Source: Sulfurimonas sp.
Lineage (GTDB): Bacteria > Campylobacterota > Campylobacteria > Campylobacterales > Sulfurimonadaceae
DNA: 64,000 bases
Assembly: GCA_021732045.1 (NCBI GenBank)
Contig: JAKFWK010000006.1
Location: 36,013 to 100,012, forward strand
Direction: 5' to 3'
In this document: piece by piece, positions 36,289 through 44,799 of the stretch
How the letters are laid out: each line of letters opens with the position of its first letter
Position numbering within the stretch: position 1 is the stretch's first letter
The notes under the pieces: generated by a model
What the model was told of the DNA's origin: nothing
Seen by the model: only the letters and a program-made list of their open reading frames with translations
Database searches by the model: none
Position numbers and translations under genes: made by a program

Positions 36289-36617
36289 GATTTGCCTTTA
36301 TAGTAAAAATTTTTTATAATATAGAACTTGTTTTTTTTGGCTGGAACTAACCAATACTTTATTGAATCAATACCCATTTTTGTGGGCTTAAGTGATAGCT
36401 TATCTAAGGTCGGATACTCTATTCCACCATCAAATAATTGATTACATCGCAGTATTCTAGTAAAAGAGTGGTAAAAAGCACTTGAAATTGAGTTGTTTTC
36501 AAAATTTATTCTTGCATATTCACTACAAGTTGGGTAATATCTACAACTTCCATAGCCAATCAGCGTAAAAAATTTCTGGTAAAGCCACAATAGCTTTAGT
36601 AGTTGCTTCTTAATCAT
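36282..36617 (-). CDS. yidD: Membrane protein insertion efficiency factor YidD
   Basis: 111 residues, amphipathic helical protein with the family pattern YGSCRYYPTCSEYA and HSFTRILRCNQLFDGGIEYP (HG-x-x-x-G-x-D-P in most; altered to FDGGIEYP here). It helps YidC-dependent insertion at the inner membrane. It overlaps rnpA by eight bases. The three cysteines of the PTCSEY region are conserved. Confidence 0.92.
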   Translation of the reverse strand: MIKKQLLKLLWLYQKFFTLIGYGSCRYYPTCSEYARINFENNSISSAFYHSFTRILRCNQLFDGGIEYPTLDKLSLKPTKMGIDSIKYWLVPAKKNKFYIIKNFYYKGKSC

Positions 36618-36933
36618 TACTATTTTTTATAGAACCAGAGCGATTTAAAGTTTTAAGGAAGTCGGTTTTAAGATTTGCATAGCTTATCTCATTGATTGCT
36701 TCTTTTGCCACAAATATATATGTACCATCATTTAGCAGGGATGAAAATTCACAAAAAAGTGCTCTAAGCCTTCGCTTTGCTCTATTTCTTTTAACAGCGT
36801 TTCCAATTTTTTTAGTAGCGGTAAACCCGATTTTATGAGTGTTTGTTGCGGGGAGAAAAAAGAGCACTACACTACCAGTGTGGGTGTCTTTTCCTTTTCT
36901 ATACACATATTGAAACTCACGATGCTGCTTCAG
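36610..36933 (-). CDS. rnpA: Ribonuclease P protein component, start codon uncertain
   Basis: The conserved core NAVKRNRAKRRLRALF (RNR motif) and KIGFTATKKIG make the family certain. The first standard start is a GTG at 36906, but the frame stays open upstream and encodes LKQHREFQYVYRKG, the normal RnpA N terminus (from 36933 CTG), and then FYT, NN and further to 36963. No ATG, GTG or TTG precedes this conserved segment, so a non-standard start (CTG, TTA or ATT near 36933-36960) is likely and the start shown is a compromise. The protein helps the RNA enzyme cleave tRNA 5' leaders. Follows rpmH as usual. Confidence 0.85.
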   Translation of the reverse strand: MKQHREFQYVYRKGKDTHTGSVVLFFLPATNTHKIGFTATKKIGNAVKRNRAKRRLRALFCEFSSLLNDGTYIFVAKEAINEISYANLKTDFLKTLNRSGSIKNSND

Positions 36934-36947
36934 TGTATAAAAATTAT

Positions 36948-37082
36948 TTAAACTGACAATTTTTTACGACCTTTTGCACGACGGCGATTTATTATATTGC
37001 GACCATTTTTTGTTGCCATTCTCAATCTGAAGCCATGAGTTCTTTTTCTTGGCGTGCTATGGGCTTGGTATGTTCTTTTCAT
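36948..37082 (-). CDS. rpmH: 50S ribosomal protein L34
   Basis: 44 residues: [19 protein letters not shown], then [20 protein letters not shown] and a KLSV end. It is absent from longer-frame lists because of its size. AAAGGA lies seven bases before the ATG used. The rpmH-rnpA-yidD-yidC-jag-mnmE order is classical. Confidence 0.98.
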   Translation of the reverse strand: MKRTYQAHSTPRKRTHGFRLRMATKNGRNIINRRRAKGRKKLSV

Positions 37083-37153
37083 AGACATATCCTTTCTTAA
37101 AATAAAGTTCGCAATGTTACATAAAAGTTACTTAAAGCGTTGTTAAGCTTTTC

Positions 37154-37507
37154 TCACTTAAGGATAAAATCCTTCAAAGTATCTTTTTTTGATCTATCAA
37201 ACCTATTGCTTGGGTCAAAAAGCTTCTCTTTCTCTCCAACATGGCAATCTCTACACTCTTGAATAACATCATGTTCTCTAAGATTTGACTTGTTTATTTT
37301 CGACATCGGATGACACGCAAAACAGTCATTGCCGCACTCAGCCATAGAGTTTGGATTTGCTGAATGACAGTTTATACATGTGAGCATTGGTTTATGCCTC
37401 AGATCTTTATTTATTATTGGCAAAAGTCTAGGATGACAAGTCAAACAATCACCAGTACAAGCAAAAACACTAAAGGCAAGCATCATGATAAAAACTAAAT
37501 ATTTCAT
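37154..37507 (-). CDS. Small tetrahaem c-type cytochrome
   Basis: 117 residues with a Sec signal peptide (MKYLVFIMMLAFSVFA). Four haem c sites: CLTCH (21-25), CINCH (44-48), CFACH (62-66), CRDCH (85-89). Extra histidines H38 and H79 could be sixth ligands. This is a periplasmic electron carrier of the NapC-independent small multihaem type. It lies 17 bases after clpB on the same strand and 71 bases before rpmH, an odd place; no reductase gene is adjacent. Confidence 0.9.
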   Translation of the reverse strand: MKYLVFIMMLAFSVFACTGDCLTCHPRLLPIINKDLRHKPMLTCINCHSANPNSMAECGNDCFACHPMSKINKSNLREHDVIQECRDCHVGEKEKLFDPSNRFDRSKKDTLKDFILK

Positions 37508-37524
37508 ATAATAATAACCTCAAT

Positions 37525-40101
37525 TTATGACAAAATAACCTCAATTTCCCCATTTTTTATATCAAAGAGAACTTTAGAGCCCTCAATTATTTTACCCTCA
37601 AGTATCAAGTCAGCCAAACGATCTTCTACAATCTCGTATAGAGCTCTCTTAAGTGGTCTAGCGCCATAAATTGGGTCAAATCCAGCTTCTGCAATGTAGG
37701 CTTTTGCGCTATCACTCAAAGTTAGCTCAATATCCCTCTGTTCAACTTTTTTCGCAATCTCTTTAAAGAAAATATCTACAATCCCAACAATTTGCTCTTT
37801 ACCAAGAGCATTAAAGATAACGATATCATCTAGTCTATTTAAAAACTCTGGCTTAAATGCTTGCTTTAGCTCACTCATAACCATATCTTCAAGCTCTGCG
37901 GAGTTTTTATTATTTATAATCTTATCGCTTGCAATATTTGAGGTAAGAATTATTATTGTGTTACTAAAATCTACTGTAACGCCTTTGTTGTCAGTCAACC
38001 TTCCATCATCTAAAACCTGCAGTAAAACATTAAAAACATCAGGGTGAGCTTTTTCTACCTCATCAAAAAGTACAACACTGTATGGTTTTCTTCTAACCGC
38101 TTCAGTCAGTTGTCCACCCTCATCGTATCCAACATATCCAGGAGCCGCACCAACCAATCTTGAGACCGCATGTTTCTCCATATACTCGCTCATATCTATT
38201 CTTATCAATGCATCTTGTGAATCAAATAAAAATTTCGCCAGTGTTTTGGCAGTTTGTGTTTTACCTACACCAGTTGGACCTAAAAACAGAAAACTTCCAA
38301 TAGGTGTCGATTCGCTTGAAAGACCTGCTTTATTTCTTTTTATGGCTCTAGCTATCGCATGAGTCGCCTTTGTTTGACCAACAACCTCTTTGTTTAACTC
38401 ATCCTCGACATTTAATATTTTATCTTTTTCGCCTTGAAGCATTTTATTTACTGGGATATGCGTCCATCTTGAGACGACTGAAGCGATTGACTCTTCATCA
38501 ACGCTATTTTTTAGCAGCGTCCCAGCCTCTTTTAGTTTTTCCCACTTTAGATTTACATTTTTCTCTTCTTGTTGCAGTGCTGGTATTTCGCCATACTCTA
38601 TCTCTGCTGCACGATTGTATTCTGAAGCATTTTTTGCATTTTGAGCTTCTCGTTTTTTTGCTTCTATATCATTTTTTATACTTGATATCTTCTCAAAGAC
38701 TTCTTTCTCAGTAGCAAATTGCGCCTCTAAAGATCTAACTTTTTCTTCTGTATCAGCCAACTCTTTTTCTATCTCTTTCAATCTTTTTGTGTTCGCAACA
38801 GACTCTTCCATCCTCAAGGCTTCTCGCTCAACATGCAACTCTGAACTTTTTCTTTTTTCGGCACTTAGGGCATTTGGCTCAGACTCTATCTGCATCTTAA
38901 GTTCAGCCGCAGCTTCATCAATCAAGTCAATCGCTTTGTCTGGCAAAAATCTATCTGCAATATATCTATCCGAGAGTTTCGCAGCCGCAACAAGTGCGCT
39001 ATCTGTAATAGTTACATTATGATGAGTCTCCAATCTTCCCTTTATACCTCTTAAAATCTGAAGCGTTTGGTTTACAGTCGGCTCATCTAGATTGATTGGC
39101 AAAAATCTTCTTTGAAGTGCTGCATCTTTTTCAAAGTATTTTCTATACTCTTTTAAAGTTGTAGCACCAATTGTGTGAAGTTCTCCTCTTGCAAGGGCTG
39201 GCTTTAGTATATTTGCAGCGTCCATACTACCCTCGCTCGCCCCAGCTCCAACAATCGTATGAATTTCATCAATAAACAAAATAACATTTCCACTTTTTTT
39301 CACTTCATCAACTACAGCTTTTAGTCTATCTTCAAACTCTCCCCTATATTTCGCTCCAGCAATCAAAGCACTCATGTCAAGTGCAACTACTTTTTTGTTT
39401 CTTAGCGAAGTTGGAACATTTCCATCATAAATTTTCTGTGCTAAACCCTCAACCAATGCAGTTTTTCCAACTCCAGGTTCTCCTAAAAGTATCGGATTAT
39501 TTTTAGTTTTACGGATAAGTATCTGCATCATTCTAGTGATCTCTTCATCGCGCCCAATCACAGGAGATAGTTTCCCCTCTGCCGCTTCTCTCGTTAAATC
39601 AATCCCATATTTTGCTAAACTCTCCAGCGTTTCATCGGAGCTTTGCGAGTCAATTTTTGCTCCACCACGAGACTCTTCAAGATTTTTTATAAGACTTTTA
39701 ACATCCAAATATTTAGAAAAAATCCCAGAGAAAGGCTCATTTTTTATATTGGCAAGAATATATGTATCTACCGCCAAATATGAGTCTCCACTTTTCGTCA
39801 TGTAGCCAATTCCAAGCTCAAGCGACTCAACAAATTTTCTAGATATTTTAATGCTCTCTTTTGAAACACTTGAAGATTTTGGAAGTTTTTCTGATAGGCT
39901 TCTTACATCTAGCTCAATTGCCGTTTTATCAATGTTCATTTTGTTAAATGATTGATTTAAAACAGAGTTTGAATTTGTTAAAAGTGCCCACAAAAAGTGT
40001 ATAGGCTCTACCTCTTGATTCTTGTTATGTAGAGCCAGAGATACTGAAGACTCTATCGTTTCACTCATATTATTTGTTAGTTTTTCAAAAATAGCGTTCA
40101 T
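37525..40101 (-). CDS. clpB: ATP-dependent disaggregase ClpB
   Basis: 858 residues, full length. Two AAA+ modules with Walker [10 protein letters not shown] (first) and GPTGVGKTQ (second), the M-domain coiled coil between them ([19 protein letters not shown] and [16 protein letters not shown] segments), and the second-module [11 protein letters not shown]. It rescues aggregated proteins with DnaK. The upstream region has a -10 TATAAT and a large inverted repeat (annotated). N-terminal Clp_N repeat domain present. Confidence 0.97.
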   Translation of the reverse strand: MNAIFEKLTNNMSETIESSVSLALHNKNQEVEPIHFLWALLTNSNSVLNQSFNKMNIDKTAIELDVRSLSEKLPKSSSVSKESIKISRKFVESLELGIGYMTKSGDSYLAVDTYILANIKNEPFSGIFSKYLDVKSLIKNLEESRGGAKIDSQSSDETLESLAKYGIDLTREAAEGKLSPVIGRDEEITRMMQILIRKTKNNPILLGEPGVGKTALVEGLAQKIYDGNVPTSLRNKKVVALDMSALIAGAKYRGEFEDRLKAVVDEVKKSGNVILFIDEIHTIVGAGASEGSMDAANILKPALARGELHTIGATTLKEYRKYFEKDAALQRRFLPINLDEPTVNQTLQILRGIKGRLETHHNVTITDSALVAAAKLSDRYIADRFLPDKAIDLIDEAAAELKMQIESEPNALSAEKRKSSELHVEREALRMEESVANTKRLKEIEKELADTEEKVRSLEAQFATEKEVFEKISSIKNDIEAKKREAQNAKNASEYNRAAEIEYGEIPALQQEEKNVNLKWEKLKEAGTLLKNSVDEESIASVVSRWTHIPVNKMLQGEKDKILNVEDELNKEVVGQTKATHAIARAIKRNKAGLSSESTPIGSFLFLGPTGVGKTQTAKTLAKFLFDSQDALIRIDMSEYMEKHAVSRLVGAAPGYVGYDEGGQLTEAVRRKPYSVVLFDEVEKAHPDVFNVLLQVLDDGRLTDNKGVTVDFSNTIIILTSNIASDKIINNKNSAELEDMVMSELKQAFKPEFLNRLDDIVIFNALGKEQIVGIVDIFFKEIAKKVEQRDIELTLSDSAKAYIAEAGFDPIYGARPLKRALYEIVEDRLADLILEGKIIEGSKVLFDIKNGEIEVILS

Positions 40102-40129
40102 CTTATTTCTCCGTTGTTGATATGAAATT

Positions 40130-40135
40130 ATTATA
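40130..40135 (-). promoter_or_regulatory. Predicted -10 element of clpB
   Basis: TATAAT on the minus strand, about 29 bases upstream of the clpB ATG. The position where a -35 would fall (40153-40158) reads ATATCA, a poor match, and lies inside the inverted repeat, so transcription probably depends on a regulator. Confidence 0.5.
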
Positions 40136-40147
40136 TCTAATTATCTC

Positions 40148-40198
40148 TAAATGATATTGACACTTTTACTAAGCGCATGTCAATATAAATCATTTAGT
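40148..40198. repeat. Long two-part inverted repeat upstream of clpB
   Basis: CTAAATGA-TATTGACA ... TGTCAATA-taaa-TCATTTAG: the inner arms (ATATTGACA 40155-40163 and TGTCAATAT 40179-40187) are perfect over nine bases with a 15-base spacer; the outer arms (40148-40155 and 40191-40198) are also perfect. It overlaps the expected -35 of clpB. The sequence ATGTCAATAT (40178-40187) also occurs upstream of groES (16369-16378). Confidence 0.6.
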
Positions 40199-40303
40199 TT
40201 ATATTGATTAAATTTATATTTTTGATTTTTTAATGTATGTGAAAATTAGTATTTTTATCTAAGCGAGAAAAATTATCCCGCTTAATTATGAAGTTTTATA
40301 AGA

Positions 40304-41125
40304 CTATTTAGTTACGATTGTTGCTTTTTTCTGTAACTCTTTCATTTTAGCAAGCATTATGCTTTTAGCTTTTTCCATTTTAAGTCTATTGCTGATTGTC
40401 GGCTTCGCTTCCGCTAGCGTAATTTTTTTATTAACTCTTGAGTCTAAGTAGATTAGATGATAACCAAACTGAGTTTTTACAGGGTCAGAAATAGTTTTTT
40501 CTTTCATGCTAAATGCTTCTTTGCTAAACTCTGGAACCATATCTTTTGGTGCAAATTTAGGCAATTTTCCACCATCTGCAGAACTTGGACAGCTTGATTT
40601 ACTTTTTGCCAAAGCAGCAAATTTATCAACAAGAGCAGCCCCACTCATTCCTTTCATCTCTTTTGCTAACTCTTTGGCTTCACCTTCTGTTGCAACTAAA
40701 ATATGGCGAACCTCAGCACTTTTTTCATCAAACTCTTCTGCGTTATTGTCGTAGTAGCTTTTTATCTCGGCATCAGTTAGAGCAATTTTATTCATAACTT
40801 GTTTTTGCCAAATTTGAATAGCTATCTCTTTTTTTATCTTTGAAGTTACCTCTTCATATTTATCTTTATACTCTTTCGAGTTTGTGATACCAATTTTTTT
40901 AGCATCGTCATACACTAGCTCTTTTGCAATAAGTTGCTCTAACATCTGCTTTCTAAATTCAGCTTGCTTATCAGCTGGAACTTGGTTGAATCTACCTTGT
41001 GTTGCCACCATAAGCTCTTTATCAACATCAGCTTTTGTAATAACCGCCCCATTTACGGTAGTTTGAGCTTGACTCATTGTAGATATAAGAGCAAGAGATA
41101 ATACTATTTTTGTTACTGTTTTCAT
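40304..41125 (-). CDS. Periplasmic parvulin-type peptidyl-prolyl isomerase (PEB4/Cbf2-like)
   Basis: 273 residues with a signal peptide (MKTVTKIVLSLALISTMSQA). A SurA-like N-terminal chaperone part is followed by the PpiC domain with VRHILVATEGEA (about 140), PSSADGGKLPKFAPKDMVPEF (split) and QFGYHLIYLDSR. It folds outer-membrane proteins in the periplasm. The C terminus (KMKELQKKATIV) is helical. Similar proteins in Campylobacter are the PEB4 antigen. Stand-alone gene. Confidence 0.92.
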   Translation of the reverse strand: MKTVTKIVLSLALISTMSQAQTTVNGAVITKADVDKELMVATQGRFNQVPADKQAEFRKQMLEQLIAKELVYDDAKKIGITNSKEYKDKYEEVTSKIKKEIAIQIWQKQVMNKIALTDAEIKSYYDNNAEEFDEKSAEVRHILVATEGEAKELAKEMKGMSGAALVDKFAALAKSKSSCPSSADGGKLPKFAPKDMVPEFSKEAFSMKEKTISDPVKTQFGYHLIYLDSRVNKKITLAEAKPTISNRLKMEKAKSIMLAKMKELQKKATIVTK

Positions 41126-41208
41126 TATGATTCCTTGATTTAATAAAAAATTCTATTATCTTAATACTAATGGTTATTAAACAACCTATTTTTTTATATA
41201 ATCCGCAT

Positions 41209-41853
41209 ATGAAAAAAGCATCAAAACAAGAGATTTTAGAGATTCATCAACTTTTTATTGAGAGATATAAAGATGCGGTAACAGAACTTAGCTATAAAAA
41301 TAGTTATGAGTTAATAATCGCGGTTGCACTCTCTGCGCAATGCACAGATAAGCGAGTAAATATTATTACACCTGAACTTTTTAAAAAGTACCCAACTCCA
41401 AAAGCCCTAGCAGAGGCAGATATAGATGATATAAAAAAGTTAATTAACAGTTGTTCATTTTTCAATAATAAAGCAAAAAATATACTTTTAATGGCAAAAA
41501 GAGTCGTAGAAGTCTATGGCGGAGAAGTGCCGATGGAAGAAAAAGAACTTATAACTTTGACGGGGGTTGGTCAAAAAACAGCGCATGTGGTGATGATAGA
41601 ATACACGAACGCAAATCTAATGGCAGTAGATACTCATGTTTTTCGAGTTTCCCATAGACTCGGACTTAGCGATGACAATAGTGCCACAAAAACAGAAGCA
41701 ACGCTCGTAAAAAAGTTTAAAAACAATCTTCACAGACTTCATCAAGGAATGGTTCTGTTTGGTCGTTATATTTGTAAAGCAAAAAACCCGGCTTGTGAAG
41801 AGTGTTTTATGGCGAGTTACTGTAAAACCAAGGAGAGCTTTAAGCCATCATGA
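41209..41853 (+). CDS. nth: Endonuclease III
   Basis: 214 residues from the ATG at 41209, the usual start (MKKASKQEILEIH); the longest frame begins 39 bases upstream. Helix-hairpin-helix LTGVGQKTAHVV with catalytic Lys, catalytic Asp in AVDTHVFRV, and the 4Fe-4S cysteines CKAKNPACEECFMASYC (C-x6-C-x2-C-x5-C) are complete. It removes oxidised pyrimidines and nicks DNA. A TATAAT box ends seven bases before the ATG, which suggests a leaderless mRNA. Confidence 0.94.
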   Translation: MKKASKQEILEIHQLFIERYKDAVTELSYKNSYELIIAVALSAQCTDKRVNIITPELFKKYPTPKALAEADIDDIKKLINSCSFFNNKAKNILLMAKRVVEVYGGEVPMEEKELITLTGVGQKTAHVVMIEYTNANLMAVDTHVFRVSHRLGLSDDNSATKTEATLVKKFKNNLHRLHQGMVLFGRYICKAKNPACEECFMASYCKTKESFKPS

Positions 41854-41883
41854 AAGTGGATTGGTTTTTGCTTGGTCTATATT

Positions 41884-42123
41884 ATGATTAAATTTTTATT
41901 ACTTATCATGGCGTTGCTGTTATCTTCTGGATGTGTAAATAAACATGGGATATCCGCAAAATATTATAGTGACTGCAAAGAGTATTATGACCTTCAAGGT
42001 TACTACCACAACGAGTGTGGTGAGGATGATATTGTTACTTATGAAGAGATAAAAGAAAAAGGACAAAAAGCTATTGACTCCATAAATGGCAAGAAAGAGG
42101 AGCCAAAAGGAAATGTTTGGTAG
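41884..42123 (+). CDS. Small lipoprotein of unknown function
   Basis: 79 residues from the ATG at 41884. Lipobox LSSGC with acylated cysteine at 17; the mature part (about 60 residues) is polar, with two more cysteines (DCKEYY and NECGED) and a basic Lys-rich tail. No family is recognised. It lies 30 bases after nth and may be transcribed with it; no clear ribosome-binding site is visible, so translation may be weak. Confidence 0.6.
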   Translation: MIKFLLLIMALLLSSGCVNKHGISAKYYSDCKEYYDLQGYYHNECGEDDIVTYEEIKEKGQKAIDSINGKKEEPKGNVW

Positions 42124-42145
42124 AAATTACAAAATAGTTTTAAGT

Positions 42146-42185
42146 GTCTTTTTTGAAAATTGGGTAGTGCCAATTGAAAAAAGAC
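42146..42185. terminator. Bidirectional terminator between lipoprotein gene and cmoA
   Basis: GTCTTTTTT (42146-42154) and AAAAAAGAC (42177-42185) pair, and inside them ATTGG and CCAAT pair around GTAGTG. The A and T tracts at the base give a U tail in either direction. It lies 22 bases after the lipoprotein stop and 25 before the cmoA stop. Confidence 0.7.
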
Positions 42186-42210
42186 AACAATAAAATGTAA
42201 AGTGAGATTT

Positions 42211-42918
42211 TTATTTTATAGCTATAAATGTTGCGAAGTTTGCCCAGCGGAATACCACCTCACAATGCGAGAAACCGCAGTTTTTTGCCATCTTTATATT
42301 TTCATCTTCACTATAGGGAACAAGCACATTCTCTAGCGCTTCCCTTTTTTGAACTATTTCATACTCTGAGTAACCCTGCTCTTTTTTAAAAGCATAATAA
42401 CACTCAATCAAATCTTTATTTAATTTTTGTTGATGACTTATAACTTTTTCACTAAAGACAAACAGACCATCTTTTTTAAGTGAAGTTGATATTTTTTTAA
42501 CAAGCTCTTCTCGAACCAATGGGCGGACAAACTGCAGAGTATAGTTACTGACAAAAACATCTGCTTCTTTATAATCAAACTCTAAAATATTTGCATTTTC
42601 CAACTCCACATCCGCACCAAAAGCTTCGCATTTTTTTCTAGCTTGCTTTAGCATCGCCTCCGAGTTATCAAGTCCTATTAGCCTTGCAGTTGAGTTCAAT
42701 TTTCTACTAATATCTATAAGCAACGATGCAGTAGAGCAACCCAAATCATAAAGCACCCCGCCATTCTCAAGCTGTTTTAATGCGAAAAATTGTGTGATTT
42801 CTTGAGACTCTCTATAAAAAGGAACACTCCTTTTTAGCATATCATCAAAAACAGCAGCAACTTCTTCGTCAAACTCAAACTGCTTTTTGATGGGCTTTGT
42901 AAATACTTTATCGTTCAT
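42211..42918 (-). CDS. cmoA: Carboxy-S-adenosyl-L-methionine synthase
   Basis: 235 residues. A methyltransferase Rossmann fold with [16 protein letters not shown] (SAM site) and [17 protein letters not shown] near the N terminus, both typical of Cmo[27 protein letters not shown] (split) is the characteristic late region. It makes carboxy-SAM from SAM and prephenate for cmo5U34 in tRNA; CmoB is not in the window. It precedes fba by 12 bases (transcription order fba then cmoA). Confidence 0.93.
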   Translation of the reverse strand: MNDKVFTKPIKKQFEFDEEVAAVFDDMLKRSVPFYRESQEITQFFALKQLENGGVLYDLGCSTASLLIDISRKLNSTARLIGLDNSEAMLKQARKKCEAFGADVELENANILEFDYKEADVFVSNYTLQFVRPLVREELVKKISTSLKKDGLFVFSEKVISHQQKLNKDLIECYYAFKKEQGYSEYEIVQKREALENVLVPYSEDENIKMAKNCGFSHCEVVFRWANFATFIAIK

Positions 42919-42930
42919 AAGTCCACTGCT

Positions 42931-44004
42931 TTAGTTTCTGTTTTTTGCGTTTAGATCAGTATACGCCTCTTCCACCCTTGCTATAAGCGTCTTTTGCCCA
43001 CTTCTTAACCATTTTCTTGGGTCATAATATTTTTTATTTGGCTTATCTTCCCCATCTGGATTTCCGATTTGACCTTGAAGATACTCTCTGTTTTTTTCAT
43101 AATAATCTTTAACGCCAATCCAAGTAGCCCACTGCGTATCTGTATCGATATTCATTTTTATAACACCATATCCAATTGCTTCCATAATCTCACTAGGCTG
43201 CGAACCTGATCCGCCGTGAAAAACAAAGTTTACAGGTTTCTCATTGGTACCAAATTTTTCTTGAATATATTTTTGAGAGTTATCTAATATTTTTGGAGTA
43301 AGTTGAACATTTCCGGGCTTATAAACACCATGAACATTCCCAAAAGATGCGGCAATCGTGAAGTTTGGAGAGATTTCACTAAGTTCTTTGTAGGCGAGTG
43401 ATACATCTTGTGGCTGAGTATATAAAAGTGCGTTGTCAATATTTGAGTTATCTACACCATCCTCTTCTCCGCCAGTTACACCAAGCTCTATCTCTATACT
43501 CATCCCTATCTTGCTCATTCGCTTTAAGTAAGCTTTGCAAATAGCGATATTTTCTTCTAGTGGCTCCTCAGACAAATCTAACATATGAGAAGAGAAAAGT
43601 GGCTTTCCTTTTAGTGCAAAGTGTTCTTCACCTGCATCAAGAAGTGCGTCTATCCATGGAAGCAGTTTTTTTGCGGCATGGTCTGTGTGTAAAATAACCG
43701 CCACGCCATAGGCTTCCGCCATCATATGGACATGCAAAGCTCCTGAGATCCCACCAGCAATTGCTGCTTTTTCATTTTCGTTACTTAACCCCTGTCCTGC
43801 GTAGTAGGATGCTCCGCCATTACTAAACTGAAGAATAACAGGCGAATTTACTTTTGCGGCCGTCTCTAGGATAGCATTAATAGAATCAGTTCCTATCACA
43901 TTAATTGCAGGAATAGCAAAACCCATTTTTTTTGCATATTCGTAAACCTTTAAAACATCATCACCAAACAAAACCCCTGGTTTTACAATACTAAAAATAC
44001 CCAT
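42931..44004 (-). CDS. fba: Fructose-bisphosphate aldolase, class II
   Basis: 357 residues, the longer E. coli-like class IIA type. Zn ligands in LHTDHAAKKLLPWID (HxDH), VNFVFHGGSGS and IELGVTGGEEDG are present, with catalytic Asp in the HTDH motif. It cleaves fructose 1,6-bisphosphate in glycolysis and, in autotrophs, works in gluconeogenesis. Start by homologous length; it begins MGIFSIVKPGVLFGDDV. Co-transcribed with cmoA. Confidence 0.95.
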   Translation of the reverse strand: MGIFSIVKPGVLFGDDVLKVYEYAKKMGFAIPAINVIGTDSINAILETAAKVNSPVILQFSNGGASYYAGQGLSNENEKAAIAGGISGALHVHMMAEAYGVAVILHTDHAAKKLLPWIDALLDAGEEHFALKGKPLFSSHMLDLSEEPLEENIAICKAYLKRMSKIGMSIEIELGVTGGEEDGVDNSNIDNALLYTQPQDVSLAYKELSEISPNFTIAASFGNVHGVYKPGNVQLTPKILDNSQKYIQEKFGTNEKPVNFVFHGGSGSQPSEIMEAIGYGVIKMNIDTDTQWATWIGVKDYYEKNREYLQGQIGNPDGEDKPNKKYYDPRKWLRSGQKTLIARVEEAYTDLNAKNRN

Positions 44005-44121
44005 AATTTAACTCTTTTTGTAAATTTTATATCTAAAATTATATTCTAAGCTTCATTCAGAATAACTTTTATTGTTCCCTAATTATGATAAAATAATAAA
44101 AATAATTTTTGGATATGAAAA

Positions 44122-44799
44122 TTGAAACTTACAGAAGATGAATATTGCAAACACTTTAAAATCTCTAAAGAGCTACTAAGTTCAAAAATTAGAGCAAAAA
44201 AAGTAGTGTGTGTAATTGAAAACGACACGACATATATACTTGCTTCCGACAACTCAATATATAAGGGTAGCAACAATATACTTGAAACTTCAAAAGATAT
44301 TGTTTTGACAAACAACCACGCATCTACACACAAGGCAAAAGTAACCGTAGCGACGGTATTGGCACTATATCATAAAGAAAATGCTATCTTAAAACGCAAA
44401 ATAGTTCAACTTGAAGGCAAAGTAGACAGATTAATAGACGAGAAGGAACAGATTCTTAAAGATGAACTAAATAAACTAGAAAATTTTTATAGTGCTAAAG
44501 ACAGACAACTCAAGAATATTTTAGAATTAGTAAATGACAAGATGATATCTAGCGACAAAGAACTAACAATTCATGATGTTGAGAGTTATAGCACTTTCAG
44601 CGATGATAGTGGCGAGAGCAGACATAAACTTATCGAGCTCAAAGAGTATCTAAAATCGCTAGGTTTAAAATCCACAAAAAGAAAAACTATAAAAAAGAAA
44701 TTTCTAAATCTACAAAACAGTGACATAAGAATAATTACACAAGACGGGGAACTATATCTAGATTTTTCTAGATATGATTATAGTGACTTGCTTGCTTAG
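44122..44799 (+). CDS. Coiled-coil protein linked to FapA, unknown function
   Basis: 225 residues from a TTG start at 44122 (GGA a few bases upstream). The N terminus (MKLTEDEYCKHFKISKELL) looks like a small helix-turn-helix; residues 85-150 form a Lys/Glu coiled coil (KIVQLEGKVDRLIDEKEQIL). No known family. It overlaps the DUF342 protein start by 26 bases, so the two are translationally coupled and probably act together. Confidence 0.72.
   Translation: MKLTEDEYCKHFKISKELLSSKIRAKKVVCVIENDTTYILASDNSIYKGSNNILETSKDIVLTNNHASTHKAKVTVATVLALYHKENAILKRKIVQLEGKVDRLIDEKEQILKDELNKLENFYSAKDRQLKNILELVNDKMISSDKELTIHDVESYSTFSDDSGESRHKLIELKEYLKSLGLKSTKRKTIKKKFLNLQNSDIRIITQDGELYLDFSRYDYSDLLA

Noticed and set aside
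36900..37153. Chromosome origin at the rpmH locus
   Set aside because: The rpmH-rnpA-yidD-yidC order is often near oriC, but no dnaA gene and no cluster of DnaA boxes (TTATCCACA) are seen here.
38370..38714. 114-codon frame on the plus strand
   Set aside because: Antisense of the clpB coiled-coil region; the leucine/histidine-rich text is the complement of the Lys/Glu coiled coil.
44114..44140. Short ATG frame just before the coiled-coil gene
   Set aside because: It ends after eight codons at a TGA and is not coupled in any obvious way; the TTG at 44122 gives the long frame.
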